The position numbers and the translations under genes are program-made. Positions 12,187-21,809 of a stretch of DNA of 64,000 nucleotides are shown piece by piece (positions within the stretch are counted from its first letter, which is position 1; every line of letters begins with the position of its first letter). The notes beneath the pieces were generated by a model, which saw only the letters and a list, made by a program, of their open reading frames with translations, did not search any database and was not told the origin of the DNA. The stretch is from Lentzea sp. NBRC 102530 (GTDB taxonomy: Bacteria > Actinomycetota > Actinomycetes > Mycobacteriales > Pseudonocardiaceae): positions 62,001 to 126,000 of the forward strand of contig NZ_BSTF01000012.1 of NCBI RefSeq assembly GCF_030269365.1, written 5' to 3'.

Positions 12187-12872
12187 TGTCGACGGTTGAG
12201 ATCCGTACGCCGGACGGCAAGTCCGCCGGCACGGTCGAGCTCCCCTCGGCTGTTTTCGACGCGCAGGCGAACGTCGCGCTGCTGCACCAGGTCGTCGTGG
12301 CCCAGCAGGCCGCCGCGCGCCAGGGCACGCACGCCACGAAGACCCGCGGCGAGGTGTCCGGTGGTGGCAAGAAGCCGTACCGCCAGAAGGGCACCGGTCG
12401 CGCCCGCCAGGGTTCGACGCGTGCGCCGCAGTTCGCCGGCGGTGGCGTCGTCCACGGCCCGCAGCCGCGTGACTACTCGCAGCGGACGCCCAAGAAGATG
12501 AAGGCCGCCGCTCTGCGTGGCGCCCTCTCCGACCGGGCCCGCGCGAACCAGGTCCACGTCGTGTCCGGCCTGGTGGACGGGGACACCCCGTCGACCAAGA
12601 CCGCGCGCAAGGTCCTGGAGTCGGTCACCCAGGCCCGTCGCGTTCTCGTGGTGCTCAACCGCACCGACGAGGTCGCCTGGGTCAGCGTGCGCAACCTCGC
12701 GCACGTCCACGTGATCGCGCCCGACCAGCTCAACACCTACGACGTGCTCGTCAACGACGACGTGGTGTTCACCAAGGACTCGCTCGACGTGTTCCTCGCC
12801 AGCAAGGCCCAGCAGGGTTCTGGCTCGGCCGAGGCCTCGGCGGCGGTCGTGGACGAGGAGGGTTCCAAGTGA
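12186..12872 (+). CDS. rplD: 50S ribosomal protein L4
   Basis: This 228-aa protein binds 23S rRNA and lines the exit tunnel; its loop carries the typical [18 protein letters not shown] and [10 protein letters not shown]. In E. coli L4 represses its own operon, but whether it does so here is not known. A short Ser/Ala/Glu-rich C-terminal tail ([19 protein letters not shown]) extends the protein, as in related actinobacteria. The end overlaps rplW by four bases (GTGA). Confidence 0.97.
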   Translation: MSTVEIRTPDGKSAGTVELPSAVFDAQANVALLHQVVVAQQAAARQGTHATKTRGEVSGGGKKPYRQKGTGRARQGSTRAPQFAGGGVVHGPQPRDYSQRTPKKMKAAALRGALSDRARANQVHVVSGLVDGDTPSTKTARKVLESVTQARRVLVVLNRTDEVAWVSVRNLAHVHVIAPDQLNTYDVLVNDDVVFTKDSLDVFLASKAQQGSGSAEASAAVVDEEGSK

Positions 12873-13168
12873 TCCCCGACCACAGGGACATCTTGCTCGC
12901 GCCGGTGATCTCCGAGAAGTCCTACGGGCTCCTCGAGGAGAACAAGTACACCTTCCTGGTGGCGCCGGGGTCGAACAAGACCCAGATCAAGATCGCCGTG
13001 GAGAAGGTCTTCGGCGTGAAGGTCGTCAGCGTCAACACCATCAACCGGCAGGGCAAGCGCAAGCGCACCCGCACCGGGTTCGGCAAGCGCAAGGACACGA
13101 AGCGCGCGATCGTGACGCTGTCGGCTGACAGCAAGGCGATCGAGATCTTCGGCGGCCCTGCCGCCTGA
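12869..13168 (+). CDS. rplW: 50S ribosomal protein L23
   Basis: This 99-aa protein at the tunnel exit is a docking site for trigger factor and SRP. Signatures are [22 protein letters not shown] and the basic loop [18 protein letters not shown]. The start is GTG 12869, overlapping the rplD stop (GTGA), which implies translational coupling. Confidence 0.97.
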   Translation: MIPDHRDILLAPVISEKSYGLLEENKYTFLVAPGSNKTQIKIAVEKVFGVKVVSVNTINRQGKRKRTRTGFGKRKDTKRAIVTLSADSKAIEIFGGPAA

Positions 13169-13187
13169 TGACGAGGACTGCGTAGAG

Positions 13188-14021
13188 ATGGGCATTCGCA
13201 AGTACAAGCCGACGACTCCCGGTCGTCGCGGTGCGAGCGTCTCCGACTTCGCCGAGATCACTCGGTCGACGCCGGAGAAGTCGCTGATCCGCCCGCTGCA
13301 CAAGCTGGGTGGCCGCAACGCCTCGGGCAAGATCACCACCCGGCACAAGGGTGGCGGTCACAAGCGGGCGTACCGCTTGATCGACTTCCGTCGCAACGAC
13401 AAGGACGGCGTGCCGGCCAAGGTCGCTCACATCGAGTACGACCCCAACCGCACCGCGCGCATCGCGCTGCTGCACTACGCGGACGGCGAGAAGCGCTACA
13501 TCATCGCCCCGGAGAAGCTCAAGCAGGGTGACACGGTTGAGAACGGCCCCAAGGCCGACATCAAGCCGGGCAACAACCTGCCGCTGCGCAACATCCCGGT
13601 CGGTTCCGTGATCCACGCGATCGAGCTCCGCCCCGGTGGCGGCGCGAAGATCGCCCGCTCCGCCGGTGCCTCGGTGCAGCTCGTCGCGAAGGACGGCCCG
13701 TACGCCCAGCTGCGTATGCCGTCCGGCGAGATCCGCAACGTGGACGTGCGCTGCCGCGCCACGCTCGGCGAGGTCGGCAACAAGGAGCACCAGAACATCA
13801 ACTGGGGCAAGGCCGGCCGCATGCGGTGGAAGGGCAAGAAGCCCACCGTCCGCGGTGTCGCCATGAACCCCGTTGACCACCCGCATGGTGGTGGTGAGGG
13901 CAAGACCTCCGGTGGTCGCCACCCGGTGAACCCGGCTGGTAAGCCCGAGGGTCGCACCCGCCGCCGCAAGCCAAGCGACAAGCTCATCGTCCGGCGTCGT
14001 CGCACCGGTAAGAAGCGCTGA
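13188..14021 (+). CDS. rplB: 50S ribosomal protein L2
   Basis: This 277-aa protein is required for subunit association and peptidyl transfer. The conserved C-terminal block [18 protein letters not shown], which includes the functionally important histidine, is intact, followed by the basic tail [17 protein letters not shown]. Length and position between rplW and rpsS are standard. Confidence 0.98.
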   Translation: MGIRKYKPTTPGRRGASVSDFAEITRSTPEKSLIRPLHKLGGRNASGKITTRHKGGGHKRAYRLIDFRRNDKDGVPAKVAHIEYDPNRTARIALLHYADGEKRYIIAPEKLKQGDTVENGPKADIKPGNNLPLRNIPVGSVIHAIELRPGGGAKIARSAGASVQLVAKDGPYAQLRMPSGEIRNVDVRCRATLGEVGNKEHQNINWGKAGRMRWKGKKPTVRGVAMNPVDHPHGGGEGKTSGGRHPVNPAGKPEGRTRRRKPSDKLIVRRRRTGKKR

Positions 14022-14039
14022 GCAGGGAGGGAGTGAAGG

Positions 14040-14321
14040 ATGCCTCGCAGCCTTAAGAAGGGTCCCTTCGTCGACGACCACCTGCTCAAGAAGGTGGACG
14101 TTCAGAACGAAGCGGGCAAGAAGACCGTCATCAAGACGTGGTCCCGCCGGTCCACGATCATCCCGGACATGCTGGGTCACACCATCGCGGTGCACGACGG
14201 CCGCAAGCACGTCCCGGTGTTCGTGACCGAGGCGATGGTCGGGCACAAGCTGGGCGAGTTCGCCCCGACCCGCACCTTCAAGGGTCACATCAAGGACGAC
14301 CGGAAGTCTCGTCGCCGCTAG
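14040..14321 (+). CDS. rpsS: 30S ribosomal protein S19
   Basis: This 93-aa protein of the 30S head contacts the A-site finger of 23S rRNA. It opens with the invariant [13 protein letters not shown] and has the [16 protein letters not shown] block. AGGGAGGG lies a few bases before the ATG. Complete and ordinary. Confidence 0.98.
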   Translation: MPRSLKKGPFVDDHLLKKVDVQNEAGKKTVIKTWSRRSTIIPDMLGHTIAVHDGRKHVPVFVTEAMVGHKLGEFAPTRTFKGHIKDDRKSRRR

Positions 14322-14355
14322 GCGTCGAACTGAGAAGAGCAAGGGAAAAGCAGCG

Positions 14356-14754
14356 ATGAACGCCCGTAAGGACGCTGAGGCGCAGGAGTTTCCGCGCGCC
14401 GTGGCTCGGGCTCGTTACGTTCGCGACACCCCCATGAAGGTGCGTCGCGTCATCGAGCTCATCAAGGGTCGTAACGCCAGCGAGGCCCTGGCCGTGCTCC
14501 AGTTCGCGCCCCAGGCCGCCTCTGAGCCGGTCGCGAAGGTGCTCGCCAGCGCCATGGCCAACGCCGAGAACAACCTGTCCCTGGACCCGAGCACCCTCTG
14601 GGTGTCCGTGGCCTACGTGGACGAGGGTCCGACCCTCAAGCGTTTCCGCCCGCGTGCCCAGGGCCGCGCGTACCGGATCCGCAAGCGGACGAGCCACATC
14701 ACCATCGAGGTGGAGTCTCGTCCCAAGAAGACCAGCGCGAAGGGAACGCGGTAG
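14356..14754 (+). CDS. rplV: 50S ribosomal protein L22
   Basis: This 132-aa protein has an extended hairpin that lines the exit tunnel and takes part in macrolide sensitivity. [20 protein letters not shown] and [18 protein letters not shown] are diagnostic. The stop TAG overlaps the GTG start of rpsC by one base. Confidence 0.98.
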   Translation: MNARKDAEAQEFPRAVARARYVRDTPMKVRRVIELIKGRNASEALAVLQFAPQAASEPVAKVLASAMANAENNLSLDPSTLWVSVAYVDEGPTLKRFRPRAQGRAYRIRKRTSHITIEVESRPKKTSAKGTR

Positions 14755-15587
14755 TGGGCCAGAAGATCAACCCGCACGGCTTCCGGCTGGGGATCACCAC
14801 CGACTGGAAGTCCCGCTGGTACGCCGACAAGCAGTACGCCGAGTACGTGGCGGAGGACGTCAAGATCCGCCGCCTGCTCAGCAAGGGCATGGAGCGTGCC
14901 GGCATCTCCAAGGTGGAGATCGAGCGGACCCGTGACCGGGTGCGCGTCGACATCCACACCGCCCGTCCGGGCATCGTCATCGGCCGTCGTGGTGCCGAGG
15001 CGGACCGCATCCGCGGTGAGCTGGAGAAGCTCACCAAGAAGCAGGTCCAGCTCAACATCCTCGAGGTGAAGAGCCCGGAGTCGGACGCGCAGCTCGTGGC
15101 ACAGGGTGTCGCCGAGCAGCTGTCCAACCGCGTCGCCTTCCGCCGCGCGATGCGCAAGGCCATCCAGTCGGCCATGCGTTCGCCGCAGGTCAAGGGCATC
15201 CGCGTGCAGTGCGGCGGTCGCCTCGGCGGCGCCGAGATGTCCCGCTCGGAGCACTACCGCGACGGCCGCGTGCCGCTGCACACGCTCCGCGCCAACATCG
15301 ACTACGGCTTCTTCGAGGCCCGCACCACGTTCGGCCGCATCGGCGTGAAGGTGTGGATCTACAAGGGCGACATCGTCGGTGGCATCTCGGCCAAGCGCGC
15401 ACTCGACGCGGCCCCGGCCCAGGGTGCTGACCGCGCCCCGCGCCGCGACCGTGGCGAGCGTCCGAACCGGGCCCGCCGCTCCGGTGCCAGTGGCACCACC
15501 GCGACGAGCACCGAGGCCGGCCGCGCCGCAGCTGACGCCACCGCGTCGGCCGAGGCCCCGGCTTCTGCAGAGAAGACGGAGAGCTGA
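14754..15587 (+). CDS. rpsC: 30S ribosomal protein S3
   Basis: This 277-aa protein belongs to the mRNA entry helicase. The KH domain motif [17 protein letters not shown] and the C-terminal domain ([21 protein letters not shown]) are intact. The last ~60 residues are a disordered Ala/Arg/Thr-rich tail, longer than E. coli S3 but common in actinobacteria. GTG start overlapping the rplV stop. Confidence 0.98.
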   Translation: MGQKINPHGFRLGITTDWKSRWYADKQYAEYVAEDVKIRRLLSKGMERAGISKVEIERTRDRVRVDIHTARPGIVIGRRGAEADRIRGELEKLTKKQVQLNILEVKSPESDAQLVAQGVAEQLSNRVAFRRAMRKAIQSAMRSPQVKGIRVQCGGRLGGAEMSRSEHYRDGRVPLHTLRANIDYGFFEARTTFGRIGVKVWIYKGDIVGGISAKRALDAAPAQGADRAPRRDRGERPNRARRSGASGTTATSTEAGRAAADATASAEAPASAEKTES

Positions 15588-15590
15588 GTC

Positions 15591-16010
15591 ATGCTCATCC
15601 CTCGTAGGGTCAAGCACCGCAAGCAGCACCACCCCAAGCGGTCGGGTGCTGCCAAGGGCGGCACGAAGGTCACCTTCGGTGAGTTCGGCATCCAGGCTCT
15701 GGAGCCGGCGTACGTCACCAACAGGCAGATCGAGTCCGCTCGTATCGCCATCACGCGTCACATCCGCCGTGGCGGCAAGGTCTGGATCAACATCTTCCCG
15801 GACCGTCCGCTGACGAAGAAGCCGGCCGAGACCCGCATGGGTTCCGGTAAGGGTTCGCCGGAGTGGTGGGTGGCCAACGTCAAGCCGGGTCGCGTCCTCT
15901 TCGAGATGGCGTTCCCGAACGAGCAGGTCGCTCGCGAGGCGCTCCGCCGCGCGATCCACAAGCTCCCGATGAAGTGCCGCATCGTTACGCGTGAGGGTGG
16001 TGAGTTCTGA
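15591..16010 (+). CDS. rplP: 50S ribosomal protein L16
   Basis: This 139-aa protein sits near the A site and the central protuberance. It shows [15 protein letters not shown] at the start and the [18 protein letters not shown] block. Its TGA overlaps the ATG of rpmC (TGATG), so the two are coupled. Confidence 0.98.
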   Translation: MLIPRRVKHRKQHHPKRSGAAKGGTKVTFGEFGIQALEPAYVTNRQIESARIAITRHIRRGGKVWINIFPDRPLTKKPAETRMGSGKGSPEWWVANVKPGRVLFEMAFPNEQVAREALRRAIHKLPMKCRIVTREGGEF

Positions 16011-16252
16011 TGGCAGCGGGTACCACCGCTTCCGAGCTGCGTGAGCTCACCGAGGAAGAGCTCGTGCTGCGTCTGAAGGAATCGAAGGAAGAGCTCTTCA
16101 ACCTTCGTTTCCAGATGGCCACGGGCCAGCTCGACAACAACCGGCGGCTGCGCACGGTCCGGCACGACATCGCCCGGATCTACACCGTGATGCGGGAGCG
16201 GGAGCTCGGGCTCTCCGTTTCGCCGGATTCCACTGGTGAGGGTGCGGCATGA
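16010..16252 (+). CDS. rpmC: 50S ribosomal protein L29
   Basis: This 80-aa, two-helix protein lies near the tunnel exit. [27 protein letters not shown] and the following [17 protein letters not shown] are typical. It overlaps rplP at its start and rpsQ at its end (ATGA). Confidence 0.97.
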   Translation: MAAGTTASELRELTEEELVLRLKESKEELFNLRFQMATGQLDNNRRLRTVRHDIARIYTVMRERELGLSVSPDSTGEGAA

Positions 16253-16530
16253 CCGACAGCAACGAAGTTCAGACCGAGAAGCGCAACGACCGCAAGGTCC
16301 GTGAGGGCCTCGTCGTGTCCGACAAGATGGACAAGACGATCGTCGTCGCGCTCGAGGACCGCAAGAAGCACCCGCGTTACTCCAAGATCATGCGCTCCAC
16401 CACCAAGGTGAAGGTGCACGACGAGGAGAACGCGGCGGGCATCGGCGACCGCGTCCTGCTCATGGAGACCCGGCCCCTGTCGGCGACCAAGCGCTGGCGC
16501 CTCGTCGAGATCCTCGAAAAGGCCAAGTAA
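16249..16530 (+). CDS. rpsQ: 30S ribosomal protein S17
   Basis: This 93-aa OB-fold protein binds 16S rRNA early in 30S assembly. [28 protein letters not shown] and the [22 protein letters not shown] block are typical. It is the last gene of the S10 cluster; a 71-base gap with a hairpin separates it from rplN. Confidence 0.98.
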   Translation: MTDSNEVQTEKRNDRKVREGLVVSDKMDKTIVVALEDRKKHPRYSKIMRSTTKVKVHDEENAAGIGDRVLLMETRPLSATKRWRLVEILEKAK

Positions 16531-16550
16531 GTCCTTTCTAGACAGACCGA

Positions 16551-16577
16551 GCCCGTCGGGTCGGAAATCCGGCGGGC
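16551..16577 (+). terminator. Hairpin between the S10 and spc operons
   Basis: A 9-bp stem (16551-16559 with 16569-16577, one G-T pair) lies between rpsQ and rplN. It has no T run, so it may only attenuate transcription or mark an RNA-processing site between the two operons. Confidence 0.4.
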
Positions 16578-16601
16578 CAGGAATGGTCAAGGAGCAAGTA
16601 A

Positions 16602-16970
16602 GTGATTCAGCAGGAGTCGCGACTTCGTGTCGCCGACAACACCGGTGCGAAGGAAATCCTTTGCATCCGTGTTCTCGGTGGCTCGGGTCGCCGCTACGCG
16701 GGCATCGGCGACATCATCGTCGCGACCGTCAAGGACGCGATCCCCGGTGCCGGTGTGAAGAAGGGTGACGTCGTCAAGGCCGTCATCGTCCGCACCGTCA
16801 AGGAGCGTCGCCGTCCGGATGGCTCGTACATCCGCTTCGACGAGAACGCCGCCGTGCTCATCAAGAACGACAACGAGCCCCGCGGCACGCGCATCTTCGG
16901 CCCGGTCGGGCGCGAGCTGCGCGACAAGAAGTTCATGAAGATCATCTCGCTGGCTCCGGAGGTGCTCTGA
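16602..16970 (+). CDS. rplN: 50S ribosomal protein L14
   Basis: This 122-aa protein at the subunit interface opens with the standard [17 protein letters not shown]. The start is GTG, with AAGGAG 7-8 bases upstream, and it is the first gene of the spc operon. The C-terminus [15 protein letters not shown]-like block (here [16 protein letters not shown]) is complete. Confidence 0.98.
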   Translation: MIQQESRLRVADNTGAKEILCIRVLGGSGRRYAGIGDIIVATVKDAIPGAGVKKGDVVKAVIVRTVKERRRPDGSYIRFDENAAVLIKNDNEPRGTRIFGPVGRELRDKKFMKIISLAPEVL

Positions 16971-16972
16971 CC

Positions 16973-17287
16973 ATGAAGGTGAAGAAGGGCGACACGGTCG
17001 TCGTCATCGCCGGCAAGGACAAGGGCGCGAAGGGCAAGGTCATCCAGGCCTACCCGGAGACCGGCAAGGTCCTGGTCGAGGGTGTCAACCGGATCAAGAA
17101 GCACACCAAGATCACGCAGACCCAGCGGGGCGCGCAGTCTGGTGGCATCGTGACCCAGGAAGCCCCGATCAACGTCTCCAACGTGATGGTGGTCGACTCG
17201 GACGGCAAGCCGACCCGTGTTGGTTACCGGACGAACGACGAGGGCAAGCGGGTCCGCATTTCCCGTCGTAACGGGAAGGACATCTGA
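16973..17287 (+). CDS. rplX: 50S ribosomal protein L24
   Basis: This 104-aa assembly initiator has the KOW motif [20 protein letters not shown] at its N-terminus and [10 protein letters not shown] further on. It begins two bases after the rplN stop and is followed directly by rplE. Confidence 0.97.
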   Translation: MKVKKGDTVVVIAGKDKGAKGKVIQAYPETGKVLVEGVNRIKKHTKITQTQRGAQSGGIVTQEAPINVSNVMVVDSDGKPTRVGYRTNDEGKRVRISRRNGKDI

Positions 17288-17289
17288 TC

Positions 17290-17853
17290 ATGACTACCGC
17301 AGAGAAGATCATCCCGCGGCTCAAGACGCGGTACCGCGACGAGGTGAAGGGCGAGCTGCAGAAGCAGTTCAACTTCGCCAACGTCATGCAGATCCCGGGC
17401 GTCGTCAAGGTCGTCGTCAACATGGGTGTCGGCGACGCCGCTCGTGACGGCAAGCTGATCGAGGGCGCCGTGCGCGACCTCTCGATCATCACCGGCCAGC
17501 GTCCCGAGGTTCGTCGGGCCCGCAAGTCCATCGCGCAGTTCAAGCTGCGTGAGGGCATGCCGATCGGCGCGCGCGTCACGCTGCGCGGCGACCGCATGTG
17601 GGAGTTCCTCGACCGTCTGCTGACGATCGCGCTGCCCCGTATCCGCGACTTCCGCGGCCTCTCGGGCAAGCAGTTCGACGGCAACGGCAACTACACGTTC
17701 GGTCTGAACGAGCAGTCGATGTTCCACGAGATCGACCCGGACGCTATCGACCGGCCTCGCGGCATGGACATCACCGTCGTCACCACCGCCACGAACGACG
17801 AGGAGGGCCGGGCGCTGCTGAAGCACCTGGGCTTCCCGTTCAAGGAGAACTGA
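17290..17853 (+). CDS. rplE: 50S ribosomal protein L5
   Basis: This 187-aa protein binds 5S rRNA in the central protuberance. [23 protein letters not shown] and GITFPEI-equivalent region [15 protein letters not shown] are conserved. The spacing to rplX is two bases and to rpsN four bases. Confidence 0.98.
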   Translation: MTTAEKIIPRLKTRYRDEVKGELQKQFNFANVMQIPGVVKVVVNMGVGDAARDGKLIEGAVRDLSIITGQRPEVRRARKSIAQFKLREGMPIGARVTLRGDRMWEFLDRLLTIALPRIRDFRGLSGKQFDGNGNYTFGLNEQSMFHEIDPDAIDRPRGMDITVVTTATNDEEGRALLKHLGFPFKEN

Positions 17854-17857
17854 GTCG

Positions 17858-18043
17858 ATGGCCAAGAAGGCGTTGATCAACAAGGCCGCGAAGAAGCCGA
17901 AGTTCAAGGTCCGGGGTTACACCCGGTGCCAGCGTTGCGGCCGCCCCCACGCGGTGTTCCGCAAGTTCGGCCTCTGCCGGATCTGCCTGCGCGAGATGGC
18001 TCACCGCGGTGAGCTGCCTGGCGTGAGCAAGTCCAGCTGGTAA
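17858..18043 (+). CDS. rpsN: 30S ribosomal protein S14, zinc-binding type
   Basis: This 61-aa short form of S14 carries two CxxC pairs (Cys24/27 and Cys40/43), so it is the zinc-binding (C+) type, also named rpsZ. Actinobacteria often keep a second zinc-free copy elsewhere for zinc starvation; none is in this window. Confidence 0.97.
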   Translation: MAKKALINKAAKKPKFKVRGYTRCQRCGRPHAVFRKFGLCRICLREMAHRGELPGVSKSSW

Positions 18044-18091
18044 TTCCAAGCTCCATTACTTCGCTGTAGGCCCGCACACGACCGTCCTGCT

Positions 18092-18111
18092 CTCTCCCCC
18101 TCTGGGGAGAG
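18092..18111 (+). terminator. Hairpin between rpsN and rpsH
   Basis: An 8-bp perfect stem (18092-18099 with 18104-18111) with loop CTCT lies in the 124-base gap inside the spc operon. It has no T run, so partial attenuation or mRNA processing is more likely than full termination, as the genes on both sides belong to one operon. Confidence 0.4.
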
Positions 18112-18167
18112 GGCGGGTCTGGACCCTGAGCCGGTGAACCGCAGCGAGAAAGGTTGACCAGGTCACC

Positions 18168-18566
18168 ATGACGATGACCGACCCGATCGCAGACATGCTC
18201 ACGCGTCTGCGCAACGCGAACTCGGCTTACCACGACAAGGTCGTGATGCCGCACTCGAAGCTGAAGGCCAACATCGCCGAGATCCTCAAGCGCGAGGGCT
18301 ACATCGCCTCGTACCGCGACGAGGAGGGCGAGGTCGCGAAGAACCTCGTCGTCGAGCTGAAGTACGGCCCGAACCGGGAGCGCAGCATCGCCGGCCTCCG
18401 CCGCGTGTCGAAGCCCGGCCTGCGCGTGTACGCGAAGTCCACCGGTCTGCCCCGAGTTCTCGGTGGCCTCGGTGTGGCGATCATTTCGACCTCTGGTGGT
18501 CTCATGACCGACCGCCAGGCCAACAAGGCAGGCGTGGGCGGAGAAGTCCTCGCCTACGTTTGGTAA
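18168..18566 (+). CDS. rpsH: 30S ribosomal protein S8
   Basis: This 132-aa protein binds helix 21 of 16S r[22 protein letters not shown] and the C-terminal GGLVMTDREA-type block (here [24 protein letters not shown]) are typical. Two in-frame ATGs (18168 and 18174) are possible starts; the second would give MTDPIADM. Confidence 0.97.
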   Translation: MTMTDPIADMLTRLRNANSAYHDKVVMPHSKLKANIAEILKREGYIASYRDEEGEVAKNLVVELKYGPNRERSIAGLRRVSKPGLRVYAKSTGLPRVLGGLGVAIISTSGGLMTDRQANKAGVGGEVLAYVW

Positions 18567-18578
18567 GGGGGAGTAGAC

Positions 18579-19118
18579 ATGTCGCGCATCGGTAAGCAGC
18601 CGATCATTGTCCCCTCCGGGGTCGACGTGAACATCGCGGGCCAGGACGTGAGCATCAAGGGTCCGAAGGGCCTTCTGACGATCACGATCGCTGAGCCGAT
18701 CAGCCTGGAGAAGGCTGAGGACGGCACGCTCGAGGTCAAGCGCCCGAACGACGAGCGTCGCAACCGCGCGCTCCACGGCCTGTCGCGCACGCTCGTGCAC
18801 AACATGGTCGTCGGCGTGACCCAGGGCTACGAAAAGAAGATGGAAATCCACGGCGTCGGTTACCGCGTCGCGCTCAAGGGCACTGAACTTGAGTTCGCGC
18901 TCGGTTACTCCCACCCGGTGAAGGTCGAGGCCCCCGCGGGCATCACCTTCGCGGTGGAGACCCCGACCCGCTTCTCCGTCTCGGGTATCGACAAGCAGCT
19001 GGTCGGTGAGGTCGCCGCCAACATCCGCAAGCTGCGCAAGCCCGACCCGTACAAGGGCAAGGGCGTCCGCTACTCGGGCGAGAAGATCCGTCGCAAGGTC
19101 GGAAAGACGGGTAAGTGA
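18579..19118 (+). CDS. rplF: 50S ribosomal protein L6
   Basis: This 179-aa protein lies near the factor-binding site. [17 protein letters not shown] and the C-terminal [16 protein letters not shown] are diagnostic. GGGGAG precedes the ATG. It is followed one base later by rplR. Confidence 0.98.
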   Translation: MSRIGKQPIIVPSGVDVNIAGQDVSIKGPKGLLTITIAEPISLEKAEDGTLEVKRPNDERRNRALHGLSRTLVHNMVVGVTQGYEKKMEIHGVGYRVALKGTELEFALGYSHPVKVEAPAGITFAVETPTRFSVSGIDKQLVGEVAANIRKLRKPDPYKGKGVRYSGEKIRRKVGKTGK

Positions 19119-19119
19119 C

Positions 19120-19521
19120 ATGAGCGAGTCGACTGTTACGAAGCGCAAGCCGGTGGGCAAGGACATCTCCACCAGGCGTCGTGTTGCGAAGGCCCGTCGC
19201 CACTTCCGCCTCCGCAAGAAGGTCAACGGAACCGCCGAGCGTCCGCGCCTGGCCGTGCACCGTTCGTCGAAGCACATCACCGTGCAGATCATCGACGACC
19301 TCAAGGGCCACACGATCGCGTCCGCTTCCTCCATGGAGGCCGACGTCCGTGCCCTCGAGGGCGACAAGAAGGCCCGTGCGGCCAAGGTCGGCCAGCTGGC
19401 CGCGGCCCGTGCCAAGGACGCCGGCGTCACGGCGGTCGTGTTCGACCGCGGTGGCAACGCGTACCACGGCCGCATCGCCGCTCTGGCTGACGCCGCTCGC
19501 GAGGCGGGGCTGGAGTTCTGA
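19120..19521 (+). CDS. rplR: 50S ribosomal protein L18
   Basis: This 133-aa protein binds 5S r[28 protein letters not shown] and [28 protein letters not shown] are typical. I start at ATG 19120, one base after the rplF stop; a longer frame inside rplF has no support. Confidence 0.97.
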   Translation: MSESTVTKRKPVGKDISTRRRVAKARRHFRLRKKVNGTAERPRLAVHRSSKHITVQIIDDLKGHTIASASSMEADVRALEGDKKARAAKVGQLAAARAKDAGVTAVVFDRGGNAYHGRIAALADAAREAGLEF

Positions 19522-19555
19522 CAATGATCATCACCGGAATTGAGAGGGACGCCTG

Positions 19556-20164
19556 ATGCCAGGACGTACGCGTCGCGAAGGCGGCGGGGGCGAGCGCGGA
19601 GAGCGCCGCGACCGTCGTGACGGCGGCCGCGGCGGCGCGGCCCAGGAGAAGACCCCCCACCTCGAGCGCGTGGTTGCGATCAACCGCGTCTCCAAGGTGG
19701 TCAAGGGTGGTCGTCGCTTCAGCTTCACCGCACTCGTAGTGGTGGGCGACGGCGACGGCATGGTGGGCGTCGGCTACGGCAAGGCCAAGGAAGTTCCCGC
19801 GGCCATCGCCAAGGGCGTCGAGGAGGCGAAGAAGAACTTCTTCCGCGTCCCGCGCATCGCCGGCACCATCCCCCACCCGGTCCAGGGTGAGAAGGCCGCT
19901 GGTGTGGTCCTGCTGCGTCCGGCCTCGGCCGGTACCGGTGTCATCGCGGGTGGCGCTGTCCGCGCCGTCCTCGAGTGCGCCGGCGTGCACGACGTGCTGT
20001 CGAAGTCGCTCGGCTCCGACAACGCGATCAACATCGTGCACGCGACCGTGGCGGCCCTCAAGGGCCTGCAGCGTCCCGAAGAGGTCGCGGCCCGCCGTGG
20101 CCTGCCCCTCGAGGACGTCGCCCCCGCCGGCATGATCCGCGCTCGCGCGGGCCAGGGGGTGTGA
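19556..20164 (+). CDS. rpsE: 30S ribosomal protein S5
   Basis: This 202-aa protein is part of the mRNA entry channel and affects fidelity. [18 protein letters not shown] and [18 protein letters not shown] are family signatures. The N-terminal ~35 residues are a Gly/Arg-rich low-complexity extension ([19 protein letters not shown]), longer than in E. coli and usual in actinobacteria. Confidence 0.98.
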   Translation: MPGRTRREGGGGERGERRDRRDGGRGGAAQEKTPHLERVVAINRVSKVVKGGRRFSFTALVVVGDGDGMVGVGYGKAKEVPAAIAKGVEEAKKNFFRVPRIAGTIPHPVQGEKAAGVVLLRPASAGTGVIAGGAVRAVLECAGVHDVLSKSLGSDNAINIVHATVAALKGLQRPEEVAARRGLPLEDVAPAGMIRARAGQGV

Positions 20165-20165
20165 C

Positions 20166-20351
20166 ATGGCGCAGCTGAAGATCACCCAGGTCCGCAGCAC
20201 CATCGGTACCAAGCACAACCACCGCGAGTCGATGCGCACCCTCGGGCTGCGCAAGATCCGCCAGTCGGTCGTGCGTGAGGACACCCCCCAGGTGCTCGGC
20301 CTGATCAACGCCGTGCGTCACCTGGTTGTTGTCGAGGAGGTCCAGTCGTGA
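20166..20351 (+). CDS. rpmD: 50S ribosomal protein L30
   Basis: This 61-aa protein shows [27 protein letters not shown]. It begins one base after the rpsE stop and its own stop overlaps the GTG start of rplO by four bases. Confidence 0.97.
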   Translation: MAQLKITQVRSTIGTKHNHRESMRTLGLRKIRQSVVREDTPQVLGLINAVRHLVVVEEVQS

Positions 20352-20791
20352 CCATCAAGATTCACGACCTGCGTCCGGCCCCCGGCGCCAAGACCGCCAA
20401 GACCCGCGTCGGTCGTGGTGAAGGCTCCAAGGGCAAGACCGCCGGCCGCGGTACGAAGGGCACGGGCGCTCGCAAGAACGTCTCGCCGCGCTTCGAAGGT
20501 GGCCAGATGCCGCTGCACATGCGGCTCCCGAAGCTCAAGGGCTTCAAGAACCCGTTCCGCACCGAGTACCAGGTCGTGAACGTCTCCGCCATCGCTGCCT
20601 CCTTCCCGGAGGGCGGCTCGGTGGACGTTCCCGCGCTGGTGCTGGCCGGGCTGGTCCGCAAGGGCTCGCTCGTCAAGGTGCTGGGCGATGGTGACGTCAG
20701 CGTCAAGCTGGACGTGACCGCGGACAAGTTCTCCAAGTCCGCTGTGGAGAAGCTGGCTGCTGCCGGTGGGTCTTCCACGATTTCTGCCTGA
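20348..20791 (+). CDS. rplO: 50S ribosomal protein L15
   Basis: This 147-aa protein takes part in late 50S assembly. The Gly-rich [23 protein letters not shown] block and [18 protein letters not shown] are typical. The start is GTG at 20348 (GTGA overlap with rpmD). A terminator follows 16 bases after the stop, which separates it from secY. Confidence 0.98.
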   Translation: MTIKIHDLRPAPGAKTAKTRVGRGEGSKGKTAGRGTKGTGARKNVSPRFEGGQMPLHMRLPKLKGFKNPFRTEYQVVNVSAIAASFPEGGSVDVPALVLAGLVRKGSLVKVLGDGDVSVKLDVTADKFSKSAVEKLAAAGGSSTISA

Positions 20792-20807
20792 CGCGGTTTC
20801 GCGTTTG

Positions 20808-20841
20808 AAGGGCCTCGGGGCGTTTGCCCCGGGGCCCTTTT
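20808..20841 (+). terminator. Terminator after rplO
   Basis: A 14-bp stem (20808-20821 with 20826-20839, one T-G pair) with loop GTTT is followed by T residues (CCCTTTTGCTGTTTG). It is a good rho-independent terminator, so secY-adk-map need their own promoter. Confidence 0.85.
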
Positions 20842-20873
20842 GCTGTTTGTTGCGTCCCTGGGGTTCGGTCACC

Positions 20874-21300
20874 TTGCGAGGGTGGTGCCGTTGGGTCGTG
20901 ACGAAAGAAGTGGGTTGCGATTGGGGCTTGACCTTGAGCCTCTAGCTGGATGCTGATCGGCCTTAAAAGCCGGGGTTGTAAAGCGCCCCGGCCGGTCTGT
21001 CATGTTGGCATCCAGCCCCTCAAGGTCAAGCCCCAATCGCCAGGAGCGGTGGAACCGGCTGGCCTACCTGGTAGCAGCCTGTTCGGGCTCGCCTTCGGCT
21101 TCGCCATGCCAGGTTTCGTAGGTGGTTGGGTTGCGTGGGTGGCTGTTCGGTTGGCACCGCGCGCCGAAGCCAAGACGGTGGTCACCTTGCGTTCGCGACT
21201 GCGGTTGGGGCCAGAGCTCGGCTGCGCCATCGCGATCCGCGCGCTCTGACGGGCTCGCCTTCGGCTTCGCATCTCCTCAAGCCACAGTGGCCGAACGCAT
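20874..21300. repeat. Structured dispersed repeat, copy 1
   Basis: This ~430-bp element resembles 45315-45745. Its core is a large inverted repeat: 20917-20953 pairs with 21008-21040, including 22 uninterrupted bp at the outer end. The interior (20954-21007) can form smaller hairpins. A downstream shared block has GCGACTGCGGTTGGG and CTTCGCATCTCCTCAAGCCAC. No open frame is conserved between copies, so it is not a gene or a known IS. The rest of 21301-21690 is GC-rich sequence in which I see nothing. Confidence 0.65.
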
Positions 21301-21690
21301 TGCGACCGAGCGCTCTGCTGCCTCGCGCTCAGCTACCTAGCGCTCGGCTGCTTCCGCCCCACTCCGCCCTCCGCCTCACTCCGCCTCCCGGCCCCACTCC
21401 ATCTCCCGCCCCACCTCATCTCCCGCGCGATCCCGGCCCCCTTCGGCGTGCTCGGCTGTGGCCCCAGTTGGCCGCGAGTTCGTCTCGGTTCGATGGGGGG
21501 CGCAGGTTCGCTCTGCGGGGATTTCTGCGGGAACTTTGCTGCTTCGCGAGGCGTCCGCCGGCGGCGTTTTGGGTGGTCGTAGCACGGAAATCGGGGTTGC
21601 GGTACCCCGGATGGGCTAGTGGGGTGGTCAGAGATCAACGAGTTGGAACCTGTGATTGGGCGCTGGGTACGGGGTGGTGCGGGAGGGCTG

Positions 21691-21727
21691 TTAGAGTCGC
21701 GGGCTGAACCCGGATGTCCTCCGGGTT
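21691..21727 (+). promoter_or_regulatory. Possible secY -10 region and leader hairpin
   Basis: TTAGAGT at 21691-21697 could be a -10 box, but I see no matching -35. Just downstream is a perfect 8-bp hairpin (21707-21714 with 21720-21727, AACCCGGA/TCCGGGTT), about 80 bases before the secY start. The unit must start somewhere between the rplO terminator and secY, so this is the best visible candidate. Confidence 0.35.
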
Positions 21728-21809
21728 GCTTGGTCGTGGCTACCTGACTCGGCCTGCCAACTACCGCATGTGCCGGTCCCTGGGGGTCGGCAACGCTCAG
21801 GAGGTTCGC

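Noticed and set aside
21301-21690. Open frames between the repeat and secY
   Set aside because: Pro/Arg/Ser-rich low-complexity translation, no start signals and no conserved domain.
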